NCBI RefSeq assembly: GCF_009728935.1 | Contig: NZ_CP034235.1 | Location: 4,502,001-4,566,000, forward strand | DNA from: Paenibacillus psychroresistens | GTDB taxonomy: Bacteria > Bacillota > Bacilli > Paenibacillales > NBRC-103111 | DNA: 64,000 bases | Reading direction: 5' to 3' | Shown: in pieces, positions 55,099 through 62,431 of the stretch | Position numbering within the stretch: position 1 is the stretch's first letter | Layout: every line of letters begins with the position of its first letter | Notes under the pieces: generated by a model | Told to the model about the DNA's origin: nothing | The model's database searches: none | Seen by the model: only the letters and a program-made list of their open reading frames with translations | Position numbers and translations under genes: made by a program

Positions 55099-55115
55099 AT
55101 ACCCCATTAGGGTAT
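55099..55115 (-). promoter_or_regulatory. CsoR-type operator before copA
   Basis: ATACCC-N5-GGGTAT (55099-55104 and 55110-55115), the same core as before csoR. It lies 20 bp upstream of the copA start codon, so copA can be controlled separately from csoR-copZ. Confidence 0.85.
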
Positions 55116-55133
55116 ATTAGAAGATAAATTTTT

Positions 55134-55337
55134 TTACTTTATGACATCATAGCCCTGATCTTCAATCGCTTCTTCTAACGATTTCAATGTTAGTTTAGCT
55201 TCCTCATACTCAATAAAAACCGATTTATTAGCTAAGTCTACCTTGCCTGTTGCTCCTAGCTTGCTAATCGCACCTTCAACCGAACTAACACAATGACCAC
55301 AAGACATTCCTTCAACCTTTAATGTTACATTTTGCAT
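55134..55337 (-). CDS. copZ: copper chaperone CopZ
   Basis: 67 residues, a single heavy-metal-associated domain. The Cu(I) site is GMSCGHCVSSVEGAI. It shuttles copper to CopA and to CsoR. It lies 17 bp after csoR, with a strong GGAGGG site. Confidence 0.96.
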   Translation of the reverse strand: MQNVTLKVEGMSCGHCVSSVEGAISKLGATGKVDLANKSVFIEYEEAKLTLKSLEEAIEDQGYDVIK

Positions 55338-55354
55338 ATTATTCCCTCCAATTA

Positions 55355-55687
55355 TTATTTCATCAATTTATTCATCGTAATAAGCAGCTCATCAAGCACA
55401 GTGTGATCGCCTTCCGTAATTCTTTCCACTACGCAGCTTCGCATATGGCCTTCGAGCAGCAGCCGCCCAGTACTATTCAACGCAGCTTGAATGGCAGCAA
55501 TTTGATTCAACACGTCATCGCAATAAGTATCCTTTTCAATCAGACCTTTAACTCCACGTATTTGCCCTTCAATTCGGTTCAAACGTGAAATTAAGTTGCT
55601 TTTCGTCTTATCCGAATGATGACTTTTTCTAATCGATTCCGTTGAGCAATGGCTAGCAGCAGTTGTTTGTATATCCTCATCTACCAC
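55355..55687 (-). CDS. csoR: copper-sensing transcriptional repressor CsoR
   Basis: 110 residues. The family core is LISRLNRIEGQIRGVKGLIEK. The Cu(I) ligands Cys-His-Cys appear in DTYCDDVL and EGHMRSCVVE. The N-terminal ~30 residues are longer than usual and contain an extra Cys and several His (ASHCST, KSHHSD). The start is GTG at 55687 with TGAGGTG upstream. It releases its operators when it binds copper. Confidence 0.94.
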   Translation of the reverse strand: MVDEDIQTTAASHCSTESIRKSHHSDKTKSNLISRLNRIEGQIRGVKGLIEKDTYCDDVLNQIAAIQAALNSTGRLLLEGHMRSCVVERITEGDHTVLDELLITMNKLMK

Positions 55688-55719
55688 AGTATCACCTCAC
55701 TTTGTAATTATTAGTTTAA

Positions 55720-55738
55720 CATACCCTATGGGGGTATG
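55720..55738 (-). promoter_or_regulatory. CsoR-type operator before csoR-copZ
   Basis: CATACCC-N5-GGGTATG (55720-55726 and 55732-55738), a GC-rich palindrome typical for CsoR. It lies 33 bp upstream of the csoR start, so CsoR should repress its own operon. Confidence 0.88.
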
Positions 55739-55891
55739 TAAATGATCCATTTTCAAGCTTGAGAAGATGATGCTTACCCTATCCTTTTGGCCTTTATCCC
55801 TTTCGCTCAGTTTTTGCTCCCGGGCACTAAATCAGTTAATGCAAATTATTTAGAATGGCATCTCTTCTATATTGCTTATACTAATATGCTT

Positions 55892-55940
55892 TAAAAATCA
55901 AATGTCCCATAAGTAGTTTCACTTATAGGACATTTGATTT
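55892..55940 (-). terminator. intrinsic terminator after the 42-residue-repeat protein gene
   Basis: Minus strand: AAATCAAATGTCCTATAAGT / GAAACT / ACTTATGGGACATTTGATTT, a 20-bp stem with one wobble, followed by TTAAA. The stretch 55740-55890 between this and the csoR operator shows no gene. Confidence 0.85.
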
Positions 55941-55974
55941 ATATTAGTTAATTAAGCTTTGACCTCAACAGCAA

Positions 55975-57561
55975 TTACTCATTATAGTGATTGTTAGCAT
56001 ATGTTATAAACAATAAATCTAACCTTGCTTGAAGGGAAGAATCTAGATCAGTTGCTGTGTTTCCACGGCTGTCTGAACGATTCCAGTTACCTTCGTGCGA
56101 GTTGTATGAGTTGTTGCTGACTGCTTCTGCTTGTAGCGACAAGTCTACGTTTGCTTGAAGGGAAGAATCTAGATCAGTTGCTGTGTTTCCACGGCTGTCT
56201 GAACGATTCCAGTTACCTTCGTGCGAGTTGTATGAGTTGTTGCTGTCTGCTTCTGCTTGTAGCGACAAGTCTACGTTTGCTTGAAGGGAGGAATCAAGAT
56301 CAGATGCTGTGTTCCCACGGCTGTCTGAACGATTCCAATTACCTTCGTGCGAGTTGTATGAGTTGTTGCTGACTGCTTCTGCTTGTAGCGACAAGTCTAC
56401 GTTTGCTTGAAGGGAGGAATCAAGATCAGATGCTGTGTTTTCACGGCTGTCTGAACGATTCCAGTTACCTTCGTGCGAGTTGTATGAGTTGTTGCTGTCT
56501 GCTTCTGCTTGTAGCGACAAGTCTACGTTTGCTTGAAGGGAGGAATCAAGATCAGATGCTGTGTTCCCACGGCTGTCTGAACGATTCCAGTTACCTTTTT
56601 TGTTTTTTGTAGAATGAGTGCTTTTCGTAGTACTCGTTGCATCTGCCTGTGCAGCAACAGCTACGTTTGCTTGAAGAGCTGAATCCACGTTAGTAGCGGT
56701 ATTGCTATCGCTATTAGCCCGATTCCAGTTTCCTTCATCGTTTTTCGTAGTGCTTGTGCTTGTTGCATCTACTTGAGCAGCAACAGCTACGTTTGCTTGA
56801 AGAGCTGAATCCACGTTAGTAGCGGTATTGCTATCGCTGTTAGCCTGATTCCAGTTTCCTTCATCGCTTTTCGTAGTGCTTGTGCTTGTTGCATCTACTT
56901 GAGCAGCAACAGCTACGTTTGCTTGAAGAGCTGAATCCACGTTAGTAGCGGTATTGCTATCACTGTTAGCCTGATTCCAGTTTCCTTCATCGCTTTTCGT
57001 AGTGCTTGTGCTTGTTGCATCTACTTGAGCAGCAACAGCTACGTTTGCTTGAAGAGCTGAATCCACGTTAGTAGCGGTATTGCTATCGCTGTTAGCCTGA
57101 TTCCAGTTTCCTTCATCGCTTTTCGTAGTGCTTGTGCTTGTTGCATCTACTTGAGCAGCAACAGCTACGTTTGCTTGAAGAGCTGAATCCACGTTAGTAG
57201 CTGTATTGCTATCGCCGTTAGCGTGATTCCAGTTTCCTTCATCGCTTTTCGTAGTGCTTGTTGCATCTGCTTGAGCAGCAACAGCTACATTTGCTTGGAG
57301 GGAAGTATCTACATCTGACGCTGTGTCGGAATTGCTGGCTCGAATATCGTTTACAGTGCTGTCATTTGTTTGATTCCTGCTATCCAGTTGACTATCGAGA
57401 TTTACATTTGCTTCTACATTAATAGCAGCACCTAAATCTAAACCAAGTAATCCGGATGCGTGAGATACGTGACTTGCTGTAAATAAACCAGTGAATAAAG
57501 CTCCCGACAGGACGACTACCTTCAATATGCTTTTACCGTTTGTTATTAGTTTGTTTGTCAT
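55975..57561 (-). CDS. secreted protein of tandem 42-residue repeats
   Basis: About 528 residues. The start is ATG at 57561 with GGAGG eight bases upstream. A signal peptide (about 1-35) ends at SHVSHAS. After a short lead (LGLDLGAAINVEANVNLD) come ten 42-residue repeats (one shortened to 40, one lengthened to 46) and an eleventh cut one. Two flavours exist: N-terminal NTATNVDSALQANVAVAAQV and C-terminal NTASDLDSSLQANVDLSLQA; both carry GNWN near the end. Each repeat has an alternating apolar strand followed by a Ser/Thr/Asn/Asp-rich linker. No cysteine and no sortase or cell-wall motif is seen. The C-terminus (RLDLLFITYANNHYNE) departs from the repeat. I do not recognise a family; a surface or matrix fibre is a guess. 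Confidence 0.85.
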   Translation of the reverse strand: MTNKLITNGKSILKVVVLSGALFTGLFTASHVSHASGLLGLDLGAAINVEANVNLDSQLDSRNQTNDSTVNDIRASNSDTASDVDTSLQANVAVAAQADATSTTKSDEGNWNHANGDSNTATNVDSALQANVAVAAQVDATSTSTTKSDEGNWNQANSDSNTATNVDSALQANVAVAAQVDATSTSTTKSDEGNWNQANSDSNTATNVDSALQANVAVAAQVDATSTSTTKSDEGNWNQANSDSNTATNVDSALQANVAVAAQVDATSTSTTKNDEGNWNRANSDSNTATNVDSALQANVAVAAQADATSTTKSTHSTKNKKGNWNRSDSRGNTASDLDSSLQANVDLSLQAEADSNNSYNSHEGNWNRSDSRENTASDLDSSLQANVDLSLQAEAVSNNSYNSHEGNWNRSDSRGNTASDLDSSLQANVDLSLQAEADSNNSYNSHEGNWNRSDSRGNTATDLDSSLQANVDLSLQAEAVSNNSYNSHEGNWNRSDSRGNTATDLDSSLQARLDLLFITYANNHYNE

Positions 57562-57591
57562 TTTAAATTCCTCCATCTCATTTTAAAAAGA

Positions 57592-58665
57592 TTATTTACT
57601 CTTTTTGGGTTGAGCGGAGAAATTTTTAGGTGGTTGACCAGGCGGGGCTTGCGCCCATTGATCCGATTTAGCAAATATTGTGTAATAGACACGACTGCTG
57701 ATGGAATAGTTTATTGTGTCTGTATCACTAATAATGAAAACCTGTGAAGCAAATCCAACAGGCCCGTTAGTTGATACCAATCCATTGCCATTACCAGCTG
57801 TGCCGGTAGTCGTATTAACCCATATTGCTTCTATCGGAAGACGATAGGGACCTTGATCTTTATGCGGTAAAGGAACCTTAGTTACTTTATCCGTTTTGGA
57901 ATCGTTTGTAGTTTGACTCCTTGGTTCTGTTTTAACTAGCTTGTCTGGTTTTTTCACAACTGCTTCTTTTTCCTTAATAGTTGGAGTTGCTGTTGCAGCA
58001 TTCGTTTCAATAGGCTGCAAGCTAGGCTCAACATGCTGTGGAGAAGGAGTTTGTGTTGGAGTCGATGTTTGGTTATCAATCGACTTTACTTGCAGCTGTG
58101 GTACATTAACCTGTACAGACGGAACTTTAATCTCAATTGGTTTAGATTCAACCGTTACAACAGGCTGAACAGGAATTAATAATTCCACTTCAGGTATCAA
58201 AATTGCTGGAAGGTTGATTTGTATCGGAGGTAGGCTTACTAATGGTAAATCCACCTTAGGTACTTCAACAGCAGGCAGCTCGATTTTAATTTGTGGAAGA
58301 ATATTCCCGCTCTCCGGTAATTTCACATCAAGTACCTGTGTTTCAGGTAGCTTGACCTCAATTCCGGGTAGTCCCAAATCAATTTGGGGTACTACTACTT
58401 CCAAAAGGGAAGCTGCCGGTGTTGGAGTTGCTTGTGCCGCTGTTGACTGCTGTGGAGTTGGTGTATTAGTAGGCGATGGCTCTAATTGGGATAATATCGG
58501 TACTTCTACCGGTAATAACCCCCCTAGACTTGCATCAGCCTTATCAGGGTGATAAACCAACAAAACAAGCAATGTAACAATTGAAAAAACAATTAAGTGC
58601 AAAATTTTCAAACGACCCAGCTTGCTTAAAAATCTATGAGCGTGTGAAGTATAATTACTCACCAT
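57592..58665 (-). CDS. secreted Pro/Val-rich repetitive protein of unknown function
   Basis: About 357 residues. The start is ATG at 58665 (GTG 58671 and 58662 possible) after GGGAGGTG. A basic N-terminus and one hydrophobic helix (about 20-40) end in KADAS, a likely signal cleavage site. Next come a Thr/Pro linker (SPTNTPTPQQST) and a long series of LPxIxxxLPxV-type short repeats (about 95-200, e.g. VEVPKVDLPLVSLPPIQINL). A second Thr/Pro linker, a Lys/Asp-rich part and a C-terminal ~90-residue region follow. It precedes the 42-residue-repeat gene by 30 bp, so the two form an operon. I do not recognise a family. Confidence 0.8.
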   Translation of the reverse strand: MVSNYTSHAHRFLSKLGRLKILHLIVFSIVTLLVLLVYHPDKADASLGGLLPVEVPILSQLEPSPTNTPTPQQSTAAQATPTPAASLLEVVVPQIDLGLPGIEVKLPETQVLDVKLPESGNILPQIKIELPAVEVPKVDLPLVSLPPIQINLPAILIPEVELLIPVQPVVTVESKPIEIKVPSVQVNVPQLQVKSIDNQTSTPTQTPSPQHVEPSLQPIETNAATATPTIKEKEAVVKKPDKLVKTEPRSQTTNDSKTDKVTKVPLPHKDQGPYRLPIEAIWVNTTTGTAGNGNGLVSTNGPVGFASQVFIISDTDTINYSISSRVYYTIFAKSDQWAQAPPGQPPKNFSAQPKKSK

Positions 58666-58832
58666 AATCACCTCCCTTCAAGAAACAATAGATATCCGAG
58701 CAATTAGTATTATTAACTATTTTTTGTTTAACCCATATTGATTTTTTTGAAACAACTGATTTTTGATGTTTAGCAATTACTATAGATACGTATACGTCTT
58801 ACTGTTGGATCACATGAGGAAAATTAAACAAC

Positions 58833-58854
58833 AAAAAACCCTCAAATGAGGGCG
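58833..58854 (-). terminator. intrinsic terminator after the REC-GGDEF gene
   Basis: Minus strand: CCCTCATTTGAGGG followed by TTTTTTG. A short but GC-rich stem just past the gene's stop codon at 58872. Confidence 0.85.
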
Positions 58855-58871
58855 AATGAGATAAACCGTAT

Positions 58872-59867
58872 TTAAAACGTAACAACGCGGTTGCGGCCTG
58901 TTGTTTTGGCTTGATACATGGCCTTATCCGCAGAATCTACGAATAAATTCAAGGTAACGTTATCATCTGGAATTAGTGAAGCGACACCTAGACTAATAGT
59001 TACATGAGGACTGGTAGATGAGAAAGCATGTTTAATTTGCATATCCTCCACAGCCTTGCGCAAACGCTCAGCAACCGATCTGGCTTCCTCCAAGGTTGTG
59101 TTAGGCAGTAGAATAACAAATTCCTCTCCACCATAACGAGCCACAAGATCACCTGGCCGGTTTAATTCCTCAGTCAGTGTTCTAGCCACACGTTGCAAAC
59201 AGTAGTCGCCTTCAACATGACCATAATTGTCATTGTATTTTTTGAAATGATCTACGTCCAATAAGATCAAAGACAGTGTTAATTTTGCTTCTGCCTGAAA
59301 ATTCATTCGCTTAATCCGCTGAAATTCTTTTATTAAATTCTCGTCAAAGCAACGGCGGTTGGCCACCAAGGTTAATCCATCTGTGTCACTAGCTTGTTTT
59401 AATCTAGCAACAAATTCTTCTAGGATTTGGTTGGTTTCCAACAGTTCAGCCTCTCGCGTTTTTCTTAAATCGACTTCGTGCTTCAATTTGAGCGCTGAGC
59501 GAACTCGAGAGATCAGCTCGATACTATCAAACGGCTTTGTAATATAATCCACAGCACCCGCATCAAAAGCTTTGCGCAAAGAAGCTTTTTCTGAACTCCC
59601 GGTAAGCATAATGATTGGAATATCCTGAAATTTCTCAACACCTAAAATACGCATGCAGGTTTGAATCCCATCCAAGTCGGGTAAATGCAGATCCAGAATA
59701 ATCAGATTAGGTTCTATTGCATCGTTGTTGAACCCGCTGATTCCTAATAATTCCATGGCTGATTCGGAAGAATTCGTCACTATAATATCTTCATAGCCTT
59801 CCAGCTCCAATAAATTTCTTAAGAGAAATTGTGTGGATTCATCATCATCAATAATCAAAATTTGCAT
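58872..59867 (-). CDS. response regulator diguanylate cyclase (REC-GGDEF)
   Basis: About 331 residues. The receiver has LIIDDDEST, acceptor Asp in LIILDLHLPDLDG and Lys in YITKPFDS. The GGDEF domain has an intact active loop GGEEF and an RPGD inhibitory site five residues earlier. It makes cyclic di-GMP when phosphorylated. The start is placed at ATG 59867 after AAAGAGAGC; an ATG at 59888 overlaps the upstream gene but has no ribosome site. It is the last gene of the signalling cluster running from beyond 64000. Confidence 0.93.
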   Translation of the reverse strand: MQILIIDDDESTQFLLRNLLELEGYEDIIVTNSSESAMELLGISGFNNDAIEPNLIILDLHLPDLDGIQTCMRILGVEKFQDIPIIMLTGSSEKASLRKAFDAGAVDYITKPFDSIELISRVRSALKLKHEVDLRKTREAELLETNQILEEFVARLKQASDTDGLTLVANRRCFDENLIKEFQRIKRMNFQAEAKLTLSLILLDVDHFKKYNDNYGHVEGDYCLQRVARTLTEELNRPGDLVARYGGEEFVILLPNTTLEEARSVAERLRKAVEDMQIKHAFSSTSPHVTISLGVASLIPDDNVTLNLFVDSADKAMYQAKTTGRNRVVTF

Positions 59868-59884
59868 AATTAAGCTCTCTTTCT

Positions 59885-61015
59885 TCATCGTTTTAGTTTC
59901 AACTGAATATGAAAGGTTGACCCTTCTCCAAGGGTACTTTCCACTTTAATTGTTCCTTGATGCTGATCCATAATCTTCTTAACCGTAGCTAGCCCTAAAC
60001 CCGTACCTTCATAGCCTTTCGCCGATTCCAACCTTTTAAAAGGTTCAAAAATATGGGCAATATCTGCTGCATTCATCCCGATACCATGATCTTCTATGGT
60101 AATTTGACACCAATTCTCGACAACGGAAGGGCTCATTGTTATTTTTACATAGGGTGTACGACCTTTGATTTGGTACTTGATTCCGTTTCCAATTATATTA
60201 AGAAACAGCTGGTACATTTGTGTTTGATCTGCTTCAATTATCGCTAACTGACCAACTAATTCCACGAGTGCTCCAGATTCCTCAATATTATTGCGTAAAT
60301 CATGAATCACGTCTTCCACAATGGAATTTAAATCAATTAAGCTATATTGAGCAGGCTGAGCGTCCACCTGTGCATAAACCAATAAATCTGTAACAAGTCT
60401 AGTCATGCGATCTGCCGCTCGTGAAATGTGCAGCATGCATTCTTTACCTTTTGGACTCAAGCCTTCGCCATGTTTATTAAGTACCATTTCACTGAGTCCC
60501 ATAATAACATTAAGCGGATTTTTCAAATCATGGGAGACAACCTGGGCAAACTCATTCAAATTCTCATTGCTTCGCTCCAGCTTAACCTGAAAGGCTTCCA
60601 GTTCTTTTTTCTTCAAGTTTAATTCTAGGAAAACCTTTACTTTACTCAATAGAATATCCGTATCCACAGGCTTGAACAAATAATCAACCGCACCTGATTC
60701 ATAGCCTTTAAACACACTTTTATCTTCCTTGTTAATAGCCGTAACAAAGATAATCGGAATACTGTCTGTTTCTTCATTGCCACGAAGCAGCTCGGCCAAT
60801 TCAAAACCATCCATTTCAGGCATATTCACATCTAATAAAATCAGTGCAAAATCATGGCGTAAGGTAAGCGACAAAGCTTCATTCCCGGAATGCGCTTTAT
60901 AAATTTCACAATGCAGCGCCTTTAAAATCGTTTCCATAGCAAATAAATTTTCATTACGATCGTCGACTACTAAAATTTTCGCTACGATTTTTTCTTGGTT
61001 TACTAAGCTAATCAT
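59885..61015 (-). CDS. response regulator-histidine kinase fusion (REC-HisKA-HATPase)
   Basis: 376 residues, no membrane segments. The N-terminal receiver has KILVVDDRNENLFAM, LILLDVNMPEMDGFE and YLFKPVD. A short coiled coil leads to HisKA with His in VVSHDLKNPLNVIMG, then HATPase_c with EDHGIGMNAADIAHIFEPF and GTGLGLATVKKIM. It is soluble, so its input must come from partner proteins by phosphotransfer. It overlaps the CheB-like gene by 4 bp. Confidence 0.94.
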   Translation of the reverse strand: MISLVNQEKIVAKILVVDDRNENLFAMETILKALHCEIYKAHSGNEALSLTLRHDFALILLDVNMPEMDGFELAELLRGNEETDSIPIIFVTAINKEDKSVFKGYESGAVDYLFKPVDTDILLSKVKVFLELNLKKKELEAFQVKLERSNENLNEFAQVVSHDLKNPLNVIMGLSEMVLNKHGEGLSPKGKECMLHISRAADRMTRLVTDLLVYAQVDAQPAQYSLIDLNSIVEDVIHDLRNNIEESGALVELVGQLAIIEADQTQMYQLFLNIIGNGIKYQIKGRTPYVKITMSPSVVENWCQITIEDHGIGMNAADIAHIFEPFKRLESAKGYEGTGLGLATVKKIMDQHQGTIKVESTLGEGSTFHIQLKLKR

Positions 61016-61593
61016 GATGCTCCCCCTACAATCGATAGTAAATAATGACCCATTTCATCTATAGTCATAATATGATCTACTGCAGTGGCTTGAATAGCCG
61101 CTTTTGGCATTGTACTGAATTCAGCAGTCACTGGATCCTGGACTAATGTTAGACCACCATTTAATTTTATTTTATTCAATCCTTGGCTGCCATCACCACT
61201 TGCCCCAGTTAGCACAATACCGATACATCTTTCCTCGTAAACATAGGCAGCGCTGTCAAACAGCACATCGATCGATGGTCTCGAAAAATTAACTCGCGGA
61301 TCCATCGATAGACTTAAAGAATGATTCTCTTCTATCAATAAATGATAGCCTGGAGGAGCTATGTAAGCAAAGCCTTTCATAATCGGTTCCTTATCCGCTG
61401 CTTCTTTAACGCTAATGGCTGATTTCTCATCCAAAAATTCAGCAAGCATACTATCATTTCCATCTAGTAAATGCTGAACAATGATTATCGGAATTGGATA
61501 GGAACTGGGTATAAAAGCGAGTAGCTCCAAGAGCACTCGCAATCCACCTGCAGAGCTCCCAATGACAATAGCATCATATTGTGGATCGCTCAT
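61012..61593 (-). CDS. CheB-type protein-glutamate methylesterase domain protein
   Basis: 193 residues, the methylesterase domain alone without the N-terminal receiver of true CheB. The catalytic triad is visible: Ser in IGSSAGGLRVL, His in IIVQHLLDG and Asp in LTGASGDGSQGL. It removes methyl groups from glutamates of a receptor-like protein or a kinase in the cluster. Genes for CheR and kinases surround it; no chemoreceptor is present. Confidence 0.92.
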   Translation of the reverse strand: MSDPQYDAIVIGSSAGGLRVLLELLAFIPSSYPIPIIIVQHLLDGNDSMLAEFLDEKSAISVKEAADKEPIMKGFAYIAPPGYHLLIEENHSLSLSMDPRVNFSRPSIDVLFDSAAYVYEERCIGIVLTGASGDGSQGLNKIKLNGGLTLVQDPVTAEFSTMPKAAIQATAVDHIMTIDEMGHYLLSIVGGAS

Positions 61594-61601
61594 TTAACAC
61601 C

Positions 61602-62426
61602 TCATTGTAGTTTTTGCTGAAAAATACGCCATTTAGCTGAAACATTCTCATAAGCATCTACGATTTCTGTGAATTCCAAGGATTCTTTACTGCCTAAGCA
61701 TAAAAAACCACGATGTACTAAGCTCTGATCAAATAAACGCAGCACTCTATTCTGTAAATCCCGGTTAAAATAAATCAATACATTACGGCAAATTATCAAA
61801 TGCATTTCACCGAAGGTTTGGTCTGTTACAAGGTTGTGATTGGTAAATACAATGTTTTTCTTGAGGTCGTCATTCATCTTAGCCATTTGGTACTTCGCAA
61901 AATAATAATCTGAGAAGGAGCCTGTTCCACCGCTTTTATTATAATTGGAGGTGAATTTGCGAATGCTTTCTATGGGATAAATTCCTTCTTCAGCAATCTG
62001 TAAAGATTCTTGATTCATATCCGTTGCATAAATTTGCACGCGATCATAGAACCCTTCCTCTTTCAGTAAAATAGCCATTGAATAAACTTCTTCACCTGTT
62101 GCACAGCCTGCATGCCATATTTTGACGAAAGGATAGGTTTTAAGCAATGGAATCACTTTAACTCGCAGCTCATTGAAAAAATCAGGATCACGGAACATTT
62201 CTGTAACGGTTACAGACATATCCAGTAATAGCTGATTTATAAAAGCTTCGTCATACAACAGCTTCGGAATCATCTCGGACAAATAACGATAGCCGGATTT
62301 ATTACGTATAAACTCCAACCGTCGCATTAGAGATGAACGGGCATAGTTTCGAAAATCATAGCCATATTTTTGATAAATGGCTTCCAAGAGAAGGGTAACT
62401 TCAATTCTTTCCGTTTCTTTTTCCAT
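61602..62426 (-). CDS. CheR-type protein-glutamate methyltransferase
   Basis: 274 residues. An N-terminal all-alpha domain is followed by the SAM-binding domain: EMFRDPDFFNEL, KIWHAGCATGEEVYSMAILL, YATDMNQESLQIAEEGIYP and LIICRNVLIYFN. It adds methyl groups to glutamates of a signalling protein. It is preceded 5 bp away by the hybrid kinase gene and followed by the CheB-type gene. Confidence 0.94.
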   Translation of the reverse strand: MEKETERIEVTLLLEAIYQKYGYDFRNYARSSLMRRLEFIRNKSGYRYLSEMIPKLLYDEAFINQLLLDMSVTVTEMFRDPDFFNELRVKVIPLLKTYPFVKIWHAGCATGEEVYSMAILLKEEGFYDRVQIYATDMNQESLQIAEEGIYPIESIRKFTSNYNKSGGTGSFSDYYFAKYQMAKMNDDLKKNIVFTNHNLVTDQTFGEMHLIICRNVLIYFNRDLQNRVLRLFDQSLVHRGFLCLGSKESLEFTEIVDAYENVSAKWRIFQQKLQ

Positions 62427-62431
62427 AATCT

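Noticed and set aside
56151..56612. Cys-rich repetitive ORFs on the plus strand opposite the 42-residue repeats
   Set aside because: They are shadows of the repeat gene; their periodicity comes from the 126-bp repeats and they lack ribosome sites.
61012..61593. Truncated or broken cheB
   Set aside because: The missing receiver is not a decay sign: the gene has its own ribosome site and all three catalytic residues, and receiver-less CheB proteins exist in kinase clusters.
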